A stretch of 30,979 bases of DNA from CAJWPI01 sp964635015 (GCA_964635015.1 CAZWMS010000017.1:1-30979), one strand, 5' to 3'. Counted from the stretch's first letter, positions 1 through 7,725 are shown. A program made the numbers and translations. Notes: generated from the letters alone by a model not told the origin.

Positions 1-1
1 A

Positions 2-313
2 AATTTAGCTGATAATAATCCTGATTTAGTCAGAGAAATGGCTGAAAAGATACGTCGGTGGAGAGCATTACATCCAATTGCAGGAACTAGAACATTATTA
101 GTACCACCTCCAGGATGGCGAGCTCCTCATGATTGGTCGACTTACACAATTCCAAAAGATGAACTGCAGAATGATACATCTTTAGGCTTTGGAGCTCATG
201 TGCATCAAATTTTGGATTTTTATTTAAAAGATCAAGGAAGAATAATTTATGATTGTGATCCTCAAGATTGGGAAACTGGCAATTGCTCTCCTCCTAAATC
301 TAAAAACCAATAA
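2..313 (+). CDS. Sulfatase, C-terminal fragment (5' end outside window)
   Basis: The reading frame is open from the left edge (NLADNNPDLVREMAEK...), so this is the end of a longer protein rather than a 91-residue ORF starting at the ATG at 38. A segment reading like 'NLA..NP.LV..M...I..W' followed by a Trp- and Pro-rich tail is typical of the C-terminal subdomain of type I sulfatases, where it follows the alkaline-phosphatase-like core. The catalytic formylglycine motif (C/S-x-P-x-R) would lie upstream and cannot be seen, so activity and substrate are unknown. The stop is 17 bp before the haloalkane dehalogenase ATG, so the two may be cotranscribed. Other sulfatase-superfamily enzymes are possible. 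Confidence 0.6.
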   Translation, partial: NLADNNPDLVREMAEKIRRWRALHPIAGTRTLLVPPPGWRAPHDWSTYTIPKDELQNDTSLGFGAHVHQILDFYLKDQGRIIYDCDPQDWETGNCSPPKSKNQ

Positions 314-330
314 ATATCAATAGATTAATA

Positions 331-1284
331 ATGACAGATTTTTTACGAACACCTGATGAAAACTTTTCTGGTCTAGGAGACTTTTCTTTTAAACCCAACT
401 ACCACGAATGGAAAGACATGCGCATGCATTACCTAGATGAAGGACCGAAAGACGCCCCAGTCATGTTACTGCTTCACGGCATGCCCACCTGGGCCTACCT
501 CTACCGAGACGTAATTCCTACCTTACTTGACTTGGGTTATAGATGTATCGCCCCTGATTACCTTGGCTTTGGTCGATCTGATAAACCCACTGATCCAAAC
601 TGGTATACCATTGCCAGGCATACTGAGACCCTGACTAGTCTGATAACGGAACTGGATCTAAAAAACATTACACTCCTTTGTCAGGATTGGGGTGGTCCTA
701 TAGGTCTTGCTCAGGCAGTCTTCATGCCTGAAAGATTTTCTCGCTTAACTATCATGAACACTTGGTTACACCATCCTGAATATGAGTATTCTCCTGCCTT
801 ACGCAATTGGAATCAGAACTGGCATGTTGGTGGTCAATTTCATCACGATAAACCCAATATGAGCTTGCTGATTCTTGCCGTAGCTGGTTTGGTGTCTATG
901 GAGAATGCTACTTCAGGCGAGGTGCCTGATCTAAGTGGTGAGGCGCTCAATATGTATACTGGATTCTTTGCGCCCATTAAAGGTATGCCTGATGAAGCAT
1001 ACAATGGCATGCGTCGCTTTCCTCTATCACTCTGCTTTGACAATTATGATGGTGGCAATTCTGCAGCTCAAACGCACTTTTATCAAACATTGATGAACTG
1101 GCATAAGCCGGTTCACTTTATCTGGGGTTGTTCAGATGAAGTATTCACAGAGGCTTGGGGGCGACAATGGGCTGATCAAATGAATGCCACATTCAGTCCG
1201 ATTCAGGAAGCAAGTCACTTTCTTCAAAATACACATGGTAAAGAACTAGCCGATATTCTTATTACTAGAATTTCCGAGGAGTAA
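331..1284 (+). CDS. Haloalkane dehalogenase-like alpha/beta hydrolase
   Basis: Cytoplasmic alpha/beta hydrolase of 317 residues, the usual size for haloalkane dehalogenases, which cleave carbon-halogen bonds hydrolytically. The oxyanion segment LLLHGMPTW is at 47-54. The nucleophile elbow CQDWGGPIG puts Asp119 where serine hydrolases have Ser, followed by the halide-binding Trp120. Asp269 (GCSDEVF) and His296 (EASHFL) complete the triad. The QDWGG elbow and the acid placed after the cap resemble the DhlA-like subfamily (HLD-I). No signal peptide. No clear Shine-Dalgarno precedes the ATG. Base composition is higher in GC than the neighbours (62 of 120 bases at 421-540, against 20 of 60 at 1621-1680), which may mean recent acquisition. 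A fluoroacetate dehalogenase or epoxide hydrolase is a less likely alternative because of the Trp after the Asp. Confidence 0.85.
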   Translation: MTDFLRTPDENFSGLGDFSFKPNYHEWKDMRMHYLDEGPKDAPVMLLLHGMPTWAYLYRDVIPTLLDLGYRCIAPDYLGFGRSDKPTDPNWYTIARHTETLTSLITELDLKNITLLCQDWGGPIGLAQAVFMPERFSRLTIMNTWLHHPEYEYSPALRNWNQNWHVGGQFHHDKPNMSLLILAVAGLVSMENATSGEVPDLSGEALNMYTGFFAPIKGMPDEAYNGMRRFPLSLCFDNYDGGNSAAQTHFYQTLMNWHKPVHFIWGCSDEVFTEAWGRQWADQMNATFSPIQEASHFLQNTHGKELADILITRISEE

Positions 1285-1336
1285 TCCTTACTTATTTCAA
1301 GCCCTAAACAATGAAAAAAATTGAGCCATTGAGTTT

Positions 1337-1379
1337 TGGTATAGTGGTGTTGGAGAGTTTTGGTATAGTTAAGTTATGA
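1337..1379 (+). promoter_or_regulatory. Tandem extended -10 promoter-like modules at a metallohydrolase start
   Basis: TGGTATAGT occurs twice, at 1337-1345 and 1361-1369, 24 bp apart. Each reads as an extended -10 (TGn followed by TATAGT). The second is separated by exactly 6 bases from the ATG at 1376, so transcription would start at or very near the start codon and the mRNA would be leaderless. No convincing -35 is visible, which extended -10 promoters can tolerate. Both modules recur at 6420-6544. Promoter function is inferred from sequence only. Confidence 0.5.
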
Positions 1380-2437
1380 AAAAATTGTTATTTTACCTTT
1401 TGGCATCTGTGTGCATCATTGCCATTGCTACGATGGTTGGGTTGAGTAATGCCTCTGTACAGGACAGATTAATGTTATCTGTTATACAAAATCTAATGCC
1501 TGACTCCAGACAATCAGAAGTAGATTCTCTAAGCGCGACAGTTTGCGGTTCCAGGTCACCAATACCAAGTCCAGGAAGAGCACAGACATGTGTGATGGTA
1601 AAAGCTGGAGAAGATATATTCATAGTGGATATAGGTGATGGAAGTGCAAATAATCTTAGAAACTGGAATATTCCATTCAACAAGATTAAATCTGTATTGC
1701 TTACCCACCTGCATTCTGATCATATTTCTGATCTTGCTGATTTACATCTAGCTACTTGGCTTATGGAAGGAAGAACTAAAAAACTTGATGTGTATGGACC
1801 GCAAGGAGTTTCGTTAGTGACCAGGGGCTTTGAAGAAGCTTATAAGCTAGATTATTCATATAGAAACGCACATCATGGAGAGGAGATAGCTCCCCTTGCA
1901 GTAGCTGGATTTAATCCTCATCCAATAGATCTAGATAATCCAATTATTTTTGATGACAACTCTCTTAAAGTCACTGCTTTCGAAGTAATACATGAACCCG
2001 TTAAGCCTGCTTTGGGTTACCGCTTTGACTACAAAGGAAGGTCTATTGTTATAACAGGAGATACCTCATTTTCTAAAAATGTAATAGATATATCTAAAGG
2101 AGTAGATGTTCTTTTCCATGAAGCCCAAGCCAATCATATGGTATCAATTTTAGAAAACTTTAATTTAGAGAATGGGGCTCCTTTAAGAGCAAAATTGATG
2201 GCAGATATAAAAACATACCATACCACGCTTGTGGAAGCGGCAGAACTAGCTAACAAGGCTGAAGTCAGACAGTTAATCTTCTACCATTTAACACCTGCTC
2301 CAAGGAGCTATATAACAGAAAAAATATTCACAAGAGGAGTTAATCAAGTAAGAAAAAATTGGGTTTTATCGAATGATGGAACTAGGGTTGTTTTACCGGT
2401 TGAAACTGATGAAATAAATCTCTCTGAGATTAATTAG
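1376..2437 (+). CDS. Membrane-anchored or exported metallo-beta-lactamase-fold hydrolase (RNase Z/arylsulfatase-like group)
   Basis: A 353-residue protein whose first ~22 residues form a hydrophobic helix after MKK, so it is exported or anchored with the enzyme in the periplasm. The zinc motif is THLHSDH (His111, His113, Asp115, His116). Later ligands are likely the His in VIHEP, the Asp in TGDTSF and the His in FYHLTP near the C terminus. The layout, with 'GSRSPIPSPGRAQTC' before the first strand, resembles RNase Z-like MBL proteins, a group that also contains secreted arylsulfatases and phosphodiesterases. Substrate cannot be assigned. The ATG has no Shine-Dalgarno but follows a -10-like TATAGT by six bases, suggesting leaderless expression. 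Confidence 0.8.
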   Translation: MKKLLFYLLASVCIIAIATMVGLSNASVQDRLMLSVIQNLMPDSRQSEVDSLSATVCGSRSPIPSPGRAQTCVMVKAGEDIFIVDIGDGSANNLRNWNIPFNKIKSVLLTHLHSDHISDLADLHLATWLMEGRTKKLDVYGPQGVSLVTRGFEEAYKLDYSYRNAHHGEEIAPLAVAGFNPHPIDLDNPIIFDDNSLKVTAFEVIHEPVKPALGYRFDYKGRSIVITGDTSFSKNVIDISKGVDVLFHEAQANHMVSILENFNLENGAPLRAKLMADIKTYHTTLVEAAELANKAEVRQLIFYHLTPAPRSYITEKIFTRGVNQVRKNWVLSNDGTRVVLPVETDEINLSEIN

Positions 2438-2465
2438 GATTGGTAGTTGTCTGATTTTAAAAACT

Positions 2466-3833
2466 TTAGCCCCTAATCCCAATTTGGGATTCACAAAAAA
2501 TAATTATTTGTTCTGCTACATTAATCTCAAGCGTTTGATCTAAGCTTTGTATTCCTGGGGAGCTATTTACTTCTAAAACTAATGGACCTCTTTTGCTTCT
2601 AAGTATGTCCACTCCAGCTACCGATAAGCCAAGAGCTTTGGCTGCTTTTACTGCTACTGATCTCTCTTTTCTAGAAAGGCTAACTTTTTCAGCCAGCCCT
2701 CCTTGATGTATATTTGATCTAAAATCTCCACCTTTATTCTTTCTTTTTATAGAGCCTATTACTTTCCCTCCAACCACGAGACATCTAATATCTTGCCCTT
2801 TAGATTCTTCAATAAATTCTTGTACTAGAAAATTAGCTTTTAAACCCCTAAATGCACTTATAACAGTTTCTGCAGCTTTCTTTGTTTCGGCTAGAATCAC
2901 ACCCCTACCTTGTGAAGATTCTGCTAATTTAATAATTAAAGGGGTACTGCCTACTGTATCAATGATGCCTTTTGTATCTTTTGAAGAAGATGCAAACCCA
3001 GTTATGGGTATGTCAATTCCAGCTGAAGCTAGGAGTTGGTGTGCCATCAATTTGTCTCTGGAATTGGCTATGGCTTGAGGCTCATTTAATGAAGTGGCTC
3101 CAGTTAATAGAAACTGCCTAGTAACAGCCAACCCGTAAGAAGTAATAGATGTACCTACACGAGGAATTACAACATCATATTTAGGTAGGCGACTTCCTTC
3201 GTAATATATTTGAGGATTGTCCATATCTACATCTAGATAGCATCTGGTTGTATTAATGGCTTCCACTTCATGACCTCTAACCTCACCTGCCAATTTAATT
3301 TTTTTTGAGGAGTAATTGTTGGGCTCTCTAGTTAACAAGGCTATTCTTAGAGCTCTTCTGGATCTAAGTGACTTTATTTTTTTCTTTCTGTAAATACTTT
3401 TATCTAATCCACCTAATAAAAAACTCTCACTTGGATGTACTATCATTTCAGGATCTAAAGCAGATCTTCCCAATAACATTCTAAATTGCATAGATTCTCT
3501 GTCAGTCAAAGATATTTCTGCTTCCCATTCTTTTGTACCAAGTATTAGTGTTGCTTTAATAATAAATCTCTTCTCAGATTCTCCGTTGGAGCTGACAACT
3601 TTCCTTTTATCCAGTAGAGGGGCAGAGCAAGAAATAGTTAGGTTAGGTTTTTCCGGAAGTGGAGAAACTTCAAATCTTACATGTTTCTTTTTATTTACTT
3701 TGAATATCTCTATATGTTTTGCATGTAGTGCAGATGTTTGAGCGCCTGTATCAATTTTTACTTTAATTGCAGGAACATTTAAAGAAGGTAAATTAATCCA
3801 TTCTTCCCAGCCTAATTCTAAGTCTTTTGTCAT
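2466..3833 (-). CDS. Fusion of retropepsin-like (RimB-type) domain and RimK-like ATP-grasp ligase
   Basis: A 455-residue two-domain protein. Residues ~5-150 match the 'ATP-dependent zinc protease' / RimB family, which has an aspartic-protease-like fold: the IDTGAQTSALHA segment at 27-38 carries the D-T-G core. Residues ~163-450 form an ATP-grasp ligase of the RimK type (RIALLTRE start, SRDKLMAHQLLASAGI, glycine-rich SSQGRGVIL, and VLEVNSSPGIQ metal-binding end). RimK adds glutamates to the C terminus of ribosomal protein S6; RimB-type proteins are reported to act in the same pathway. Joining both in one chain points to joint action on one target. The upstream spacer has no clear ribosome binding site. 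The linker around 150-163 is Lys/Arg-rich. The true amino acid and acceptor are not determinable here. Confidence 0.85.
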   Translation of the reverse strand: MTKDLELGWEEWINLPSLNVPAIKVKIDTGAQTSALHAKHIEIFKVNKKKHVRFEVSPLPEKPNLTISCSAPLLDKRKVVSSNGESEKRFIIKATLILGTKEWEAEISLTDRESMQFRMLLGRSALDPEMIVHPSESFLLGGLDKSIYRKKKIKSLRSRRALRIALLTREPNNYSSKKIKLAGEVRGHEVEAINTTRCYLDVDMDNPQIYYEGSRLPKYDVVIPRVGTSITSYGLAVTRQFLLTGATSLNEPQAIANSRDKLMAHQLLASAGIDIPITGFASSSKDTKGIIDTVGSTPLIIKLAESSQGRGVILAETKKAAETVISAFRGLKANFLVQEFIEESKGQDIRCLVVGGKVIGSIKRKNKGGDFRSNIHQGGLAEKVSLSRKERSVAVKAAKALGLSVAGVDILRSKRGPLVLEVNSSPGIQSLDQTLEINVAEQIIIFCESQIGIRG

Positions 3834-3979
3834 ATGTAAAGAGGGTGGATTTTAAAGAATATTAAAAATAAAAAAAGCTAAATTTACTGTACTTATCTTA
3901 GTATTATTTTGAATAGTTTTAGTCCATCTGACTTCTAAGTACTTATAAAGATAAAACAAGGATAAGTTTTGATTAAGGC

Positions 3980-4011
3980 ATTAAAAAAGGGAACGGCTAA
4001 TTGTTCCCTTT
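3980..4011 (-). terminator. Rho-independent terminator on the minus strand
   Basis: The inverted repeat AAAGGGAAC (3986-3994) / GTTCCCTTT (4003-4011) has an 8-base loop. Read on the minus strand the 3' arm runs straight into further T residues (six in total). It could end transcripts from the metallohydrolase at 5210-4239 and/or from the candidate RNA just upstream. On the plus strand no T-run follows. Confidence 0.6.
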
Positions 4012-4126
4012 GGTTCGCAGGGCGAGAGTTTTTGGTTAGTATGTTTTCTTTCTCTCGCTTCTACTTCAAAAACTTTAACTTTATTATATTGGTGTTGCCA
4101 CCTTCTAATCCGTTTTTCGTTTTGCC
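3980..4126 (-). ncRNA. Candidate structured small RNA
   Basis: This 405-bp stretch between two minus-strand genes has no convincing ORF, but in minus orientation it shows a chain of hairpins. GGTG-GCAA-CACC (4102 to 4091) is a four-pair stem closed by a GNRA tetraloop. GCGAGAG/CTCTCGC (4058 to 4022) is a seven-pair stem. The terminator at 4011-3980 ends the chain. Upstream, TATACT (4137 to 4132, minus) could be a -10 giving a start near 4125 and an RNA of about 145 nt. I do not recognise it as 6S, tmRNA, SRP RNA or RNase P RNA. It could instead be the structured 3' UTR of the metallohydrolase gene. Confidence 0.4.
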
Positions 4127-4238
4127 CATGTAGTATAACTAAATAGGTTTAAAAAGAAACACTTTTTTTCAATTATTTTTACAGATATTTATACTGAATT
4201 TTCTCCCCATATTTTTAGGAGAATGAACTACCTCAATT

Positions 4239-5210
4239 CTATTTAATCATTCCCGCATAGGCTCTATCTACCAACCCTTGAATAAATGGTCCTTCACCAA
4301 ATTTATCTCTCCATTCCCTAGTGGGATCAGTTTCTATAATCTCTTCTAAAGTACTTCCTGTATCTATAAGTGACTGAATGCGGTCTCTAACTACTATTAG
4401 CATATTGATATAAGTTTGTATGTCCTGAGTAGTAGAAACAGGACCATGCCCAGGAACAACTATAGTTTCGTCATTAATAACTTTTAGTATCTCCTCGCAG
4501 AAGTGGATAATGCCATTGATGGAGCCGCCATTGTCGGCATCGATAAAAGGAGGCCCGGACATGTTAAAAACATCTCCCATGTGCAATACATTTGAATCCC
4601 TAAGATATACAGCTGTATCACCTGTAGTGTGTGCATGTCCAAAATGGTAAAGCTCAATTCGCTCCCCATTTAAGTGAAGATTCATACTCCTTGAAAAAGT
4701 TATTTCCGGGACTGCGTTTAAAGGATAAGGTTGTTGAGGATAAACACTGAAAGTCATATTAATTGGTTTTGGGTTCAACATCATATATCTAGAATTTTCT
4801 TGAGCTATGATCTGAGCTCCATTCGGTCCAAAAGCATTATTGCCTTCAGCGTGATCAAAATGCCAATGTGTATTAATAATAAAATCAACGGACCTTCCTC
4901 CTAGTTTTCTAATTGCTCTCATAATGGCATTCTTAGCTTCAGGCATTTGGTCGTCTACCAACAAAACGCCATCGTCACCAGTGCTGACAAGAATATTGCC
5001 TCCATAACCAAATAGGACATGAATATTATCTGCTATTTTTTCTGTAGTTATTGTTGGTTTTTTTAAATCCCAACCAAAAAGATCCGTAACTGCTTTTTGA
5101 CCTTCCTTGTAGTTAACTTGTTCTTTTTCATGGTGTGCTGCCTGTAGACTTAGTGAAAGAATCAGCGAATTTAATATCATAAAAAAGTGCAATAAATATT
5201 TTGATTTCAT
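4239..5210 (-). CDS. Exported metallo-beta-lactamase-fold hydrolase
   Basis: A 323-residue protein with a cleavable-looking signal peptide (MKSK, a hydrophobic stretch to ~22, then LQAAHH), so it acts in the periplasm. The zinc motif NTHWHFDHAEG gives His115, His117, Asp119 and His120. Further ligands fit HFGHAHTTGD, the Asp in HMGDVF and the His in VPGHGPVST near 254. This is the layout of broad class-B-like MBL hydrolases found beside quinoprotein and sulfatase genes; the substrate is unknown. A strong Shine-Dalgarno (GGAGGT) lies about 6 bases before the ATG. It is a different subgroup from the MBL protein encoded at 1376-2437. Confidence 0.82.
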   Translation of the reverse strand: MKSKYLLHFFMILNSLILSLSLQAAHHEKEQVNYKEGQKAVTDLFGWDLKKPTITTEKIADNIHVLFGYGGNILVSTGDDGVLLVDDQMPEAKNAIMRAIRKLGGRSVDFIINTHWHFDHAEGNNAFGPNGAQIIAQENSRYMMLNPKPINMTFSVYPQQPYPLNAVPEITFSRSMNLHLNGERIELYHFGHAHTTGDTAVYLRDSNVLHMGDVFNMSGPPFIDADNGGSINGIIHFCEEILKVINDETIVVPGHGPVSTTQDIQTYINMLIVVRDRIQSLIDTGSTLEEIIETDPTREWRDKFGEGPFIQGLVDRAYAGMIK

Positions 5211-5400
5211 TTTCTACCTCCAATTTATTTATTTTTTAAGGGACCATCATTATAACTTTTTTTATTACATCTCTACCTGTCACAGAAGAGGTATATTGTC
5301 CTTTTAATGTAATGTTGCTATTAAAGTTGACCAATTGCTGGAACTACTATATTTTTTCACTTTTAATCTCATTGGGATAATTAAATAATAAGAGGGAATA

Positions 5401-5874
5401 ATGAAAGTACTGAAATGGACAGGAATTGTTGTAGCAGTATATGTCTGCTTTGTTGTGTTATTCGAGTCCGTATTTCTGGGCATGTACCAGCCTTCTTTTG
5501 AGGATCCAGGAGGATGTTCAAATGAGGATGGCCAAAAGGCACTAAGGAGAGAATGCGGAATACCAATGATTATTATTTCCACTATGAATGAAAAAGGGGA
5601 GTCTACAGACACAATGGTTGCACGTTTTGTGACCGACGGAAAACTATATGTTTCAGCCCATCATTGGACTAGAGGCTGGTACAAAGCAGCAAGAAAGAAT
5701 CCAAATGTACGCGGAGAAATTCAGAAGAAAGTTGAAGATTACATTGCTGTGCCAGTGGAAGGAGAGGAGTTTGAAAGGGTAGCTAGTGAACACCCCTTAC
5801 CTTTTGCAGTAAATTTTTTAATGGGATTTCCTCCACCTCGCCAAATTCTGCGCTTGGATCCCCGTGTAGAATAA
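5401..5874 (+). CDS. Membrane-anchored deazaflavin-dependent nitroreductase/FMN-binding split-barrel protein
   Basis: A 157-residue protein with an N-terminal transmembrane helix (~6-26) and then a small domain. The segment around 'YVSAHHWTRGWYKAARKNP' resembles the W-Y-K-N-L-x-x-N-P signature of the F420/FMN-binding split-barrel family (nitroreductase family deazaflavin-dependent oxidoreductases). The family binds a flavin or deazaflavin and reduces small quinones or nitro compounds; the cofactor used here is unknown. The ATG has a good AGAGGGA ribosome site. An extended -10-like TGGGATAAT lies at 5373-5381. It is convergent with the VOC gene, separated by a short hairpin. Confidence 0.6.
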   Translation: MKVLKWTGIVVAVYVCFVVLFESVFLGMYQPSFEDPGGCSNEDGQKALRRECGIPMIIISTMNEKGESTDTMVARFVTDGKLYVSAHHWTRGWYKAARKNPNVRGEIQKKVEDYIAVPVEGEEFERVASEHPLPFAVNFLMGFPPPRQILRLDPRVE

Positions 5875-5896
5875 AAAAACCCCTTCCTAGGTTTTT
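5875..5896. terminator. Weak bidirectional terminator between convergent genes
   Basis: The inverted repeat AAAAACC / GGTTTTT has an 8-base loop and sits between the convergent reductase and VOC genes. It gives A/T-runs on both flanks, as in bidirectional terminators, but only two GC pairs, so the stem is weak. Confidence 0.4.
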
Positions 5897-5930
5897 ACAT
5901 AACTTTCAAAAAATCTTGAACCAACTATAT

Positions 5931-6326
5931 CTACTCTATTCTAAGTAAACCGCATAATTTATTACCTGAAGGGTCTCGTAAATACGCTAGGAACATTTTA
6001 TTTCCATCATATTCACGAATACCAGGAGGGTCTTCAATTGAAGTTCCCCCATTGTCGACACCTGCTTGATGCCACGCATTTCCCTGGTCAACATCTTTAA
6101 CATTAAATCCTATTGTAGAACCATTAGCAGAAGTTGCTTGATTGCCATCAATAGGCTCATTAATAGCGAATATATTATTACCATGAAAATAGAAATATCT
6201 TTTCTGTCCTGTCACGGGATTGGGCATAAGGATACCTGGCTGAGCCCCCAAGACACCTAGTAAATTATCATAAAAAACTTTTGACTCTTCTATATTATTG
6301 GCTCCCACCATTATATGACTAAACAT
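5931..6326 (-). CDS. VOC (glyoxalase/bleomycin-resistance fold) family protein
   Basis: A 131-residue protein with the two-half VOC layout. It starts with FSHIMVGANNIEESKVFYD, where His4 is a likely metal ligand, and ends with LRDPSGNKLCGL. In classical glyoxalase I the last motif carries a metal-binding Glu; here the position is Cys. I recall a proteobacterial VOC subgroup with the same DPxGNKxCxL ending, so this is probably family-typical rather than damage. No substrate can be assigned. Strong ribosome site (AAGGAGGT) before the ATG. The gene is monocistronic, facing the reductase gene. Confidence 0.75.
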   Translation of the reverse strand: MFSHIMVGANNIEESKVFYDNLLGVLGAQPGILMPNPVTGQKRYFYFHGNNIFAINEPIDGNQATSANGSTIGFNVKDVDQGNAWHQAGVDNGGTSIEDPPGIREYDGNKMFLAYLRDPSGNKLCGLLRIE

Positions 6327-6419
6327 ATTACCTCCTTAATTATCACTCTTTTCAGTATTTAAAAAATTTATTATAAAGCCTTCCTTCATTGTAAAGCTAA
6401 AAAAAGAATTGTTTTAGTT

Positions 6420-6438
6420 TGGTATAGTTAGGTTATGA
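6420..6438 (+). promoter_or_regulatory. Promoter-like module B, second copy
   Basis: TGGTATAGTTAGGTTATGA differs from the copy at 1361-1379 by one base (G for A at the twelfth position). As there, six bases separate TATAGT from an ATG (6435). Here that ATG opens only an 18-codon frame. Confidence 0.45.
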
Positions 6439-6491
6439 GAGTAAGGGTAAAATCGGAGAGGTGGTTAAGTTTTGACTATGGAAAAAATTAA
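6435..6491 (+). CDS. Possible leaderless micro-ORF (18 codons)
   Basis: The frame MRVRVKSERWLSFDYGKN starts at the ATG six bases after TATAGT, the same geometry as the metallohydrolase start at 1376. It is rich in Arg/Lys. No homology can be judged at this length. It may be a leader peptide, the relic of a duplicated gene start, or not translated. Confidence 0.2.
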   Translation: MRVRVKSERWLSFDYGKN

Positions 6492-6520
6492 TCAACTTTT
6501 AAACTATTTTTTTTTCTACT

Positions 6521-6544
6521 TGGTATAGTGATGTTAGAGAGTTT
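6521..6544 (+). promoter_or_regulatory. Promoter-like module A, second copy
   Basis: Matches 1337-1360 at 22 of 24 positions: TGGTATAGTG, a variable base, TGTT, a variable base, then GAGAGTTT. The extended -10 (TATAGT at 6524-6529) predicts a start near 6536. The GAGAG part at 6537-6541 could act as ribosome site for the small basic ORF at 6551. Confidence 0.45.
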
Positions 6545-6550
6545 AATTTG

Positions 6551-6670
6551 ATGAAAGGTTTTAATAAAAAAAAACAAGGTTATGGTAAAGGACAGAAGAC
6601 CCACAAAAACCAGGGTCCTAAACAAGGAAAACAAAGACCACTGAACAAAGGCCTTAGTGGGCAGAAATAA
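6551..6670 (+). CDS. Small, strongly basic protein (39 aa), unknown function
   Basis: A 39-residue frame, MKGFNKKKQGYGKGQ..., made almost only of Lys, Gly, Gln, Asn and Arg with no acidic residue. It begins 6 bases after a promoter-like module that also holds a GAGAG ribosome site, and stops 17 bp before the exported hydrolase gene. Composition like this suits RNA or ribosome binding, like a ribosomal-protein tail, but I recognise no family. The compositional bias, promoter and start signal make it more credible than a random ORF; it could be cotranscribed with the hydrolase. Confidence 0.45.
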   Translation: MKGFNKKKQGYGKGQKTHKNQGPKQGKQRPLNKGLSGQK

Positions 6671-6687
6671 AACCTAAACCTTAACCA

Positions 6688-7725
6688 ATGAAGCAGACTT
6701 TCCTTATTTTGCTAAGTCTTACATTACTTTTCTCAGGAACAATTAAGTCTGAATTAATGTCCAATAATGACCTATCTAAGTACACTGTAATAAAAGATCT
6801 TTTGTGGGCATCTCCAGGAGGCTTTGATCTTACCTTGGATATATATACTCCTAAATCAGGAAAAGATTCTTATCCAGTTATAGTTATTTTTCATGGAGGA
6901 GGGTGGCTTATAAGGAATAAATCCATTATGGACCAAATGTCCAAGTACTTGGCAACCAACAGCGAGTTTGTTGTCTGTAACGTAAACTATCGCTTGTTAG
7001 CTGACAATGGCAATACCATTACTCTAAATCAGATTGTCGAGGATGTTTTTGGATCAATTCTTTGGATAAAAGAAAATATTATCAATTACAAAGGAGACAA
7101 ATCAAAACTTGCAGTAACAGGAGATAGTGCAGGTGGGCATCTCTCAGCAATGATAGTTAATATGGGAACTCAGCTTAGTTCTAAGGGATATACAAACAAA
7201 TCACAGGACTTTAATCCTTCTTATTTGCCTGAAGGAAAAACAGCAGAGCAAGTAGCAAAAGAAAATGGTTTGGAAGTCCAAGCTGCAATATTGAGTTACG
7301 GCTCTTATGATGTTTATAAGAGTAGCCTAGAGGGGTTTGAAAAAATGAAGAACCCTTTTTGGTTATTTTCAGGATCTTTGCCCAGAGGGCTTTTTGGAAA
7401 AAACTTTAATGCAGTTGACAATCCAGAAATGTATAAAGCCGTTTCCCCTTCTTTTAATATACCTATGTCTACTGAGCGTAGACTACCACCTCAATTACTA
7501 ACTGTCGGCAGTAATGACAGGCTAGTAACTCCCCATTCTGTGAAAGCTTATAAGGAACAATTGGAGTCTGCTGGACAGCGAGTTGAATATTGGGAGTATA
7601 CAGGCCAAGGTCATGCTTTCTTAGACTCGAGCTCTAGTATTTTCTTAGGCAATAACTTTGAGAAAAATGCGCCGCAAGCATTAGATGTAATGATAAGATT
7701 TTTGAATAATATTTTTTACGAATGA
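6688..7725 (+). CDS. Exported alpha/beta hydrolase (BD-FAE/esterase-lipase type)
   Basis: A 345-residue protein with a signal peptide (MKQTFLILLSLTLLFSGTIKS). The HGGGW oxyanion motif is at 69-73, the nucleophile elbow GDSAGGH has Ser147, Asp277 is in GSNDRL and His309 in GQGHAF, giving a complete serine-hydrolase triad. HGGGW and GDSAGGH place it with the hormone-sensitive-lipase and BD-FAE-like esterases that hydrolyse carboxylic esters, including feruloyl or acetyl esters. It probably acts in the periplasm. An insertion around residues 160-200 may form part of a lid. It sits 17 bp after the small basic ORF. No specific substrate can be assigned. Confidence 0.82.
   Translation: MKQTFLILLSLTLLFSGTIKSELMSNNDLSKYTVIKDLLWASPGGFDLTLDIYTPKSGKDSYPVIVIFHGGGWLIRNKSIMDQMSKYLATNSEFVVCNVNYRLLADNGNTITLNQIVEDVFGSILWIKENIINYKGDKSKLAVTGDSAGGHLSAMIVNMGTQLSSKGYTNKSQDFNPSYLPEGKTAEQVAKENGLEVQAAILSYGSYDVYKSSLEGFEKMKNPFWLFSGSLPRGLFGKNFNAVDNPEMYKAVSPSFNIPMSTERRLPPQLLTVGSNDRLVTPHSVKAYKEQLESAGQRVEYWEYTGQGHAFLDSSSSIFLGNNFEKNAPQALDVMIRFLNNIFYE

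Noticed and set aside
4201..4223. TTCTCC/GGAGAA hairpin just downstream of the exported metallohydrolase
   Set aside because: Six-pair stem with an 11-base loop and no T-run on the minus strand; too weak to call a terminator.
5304..5612. Minus-strand ORF of 102 codons
   Set aside because: Antisense to the deazaflavin-type reductase gene; low-complexity, no start signal.
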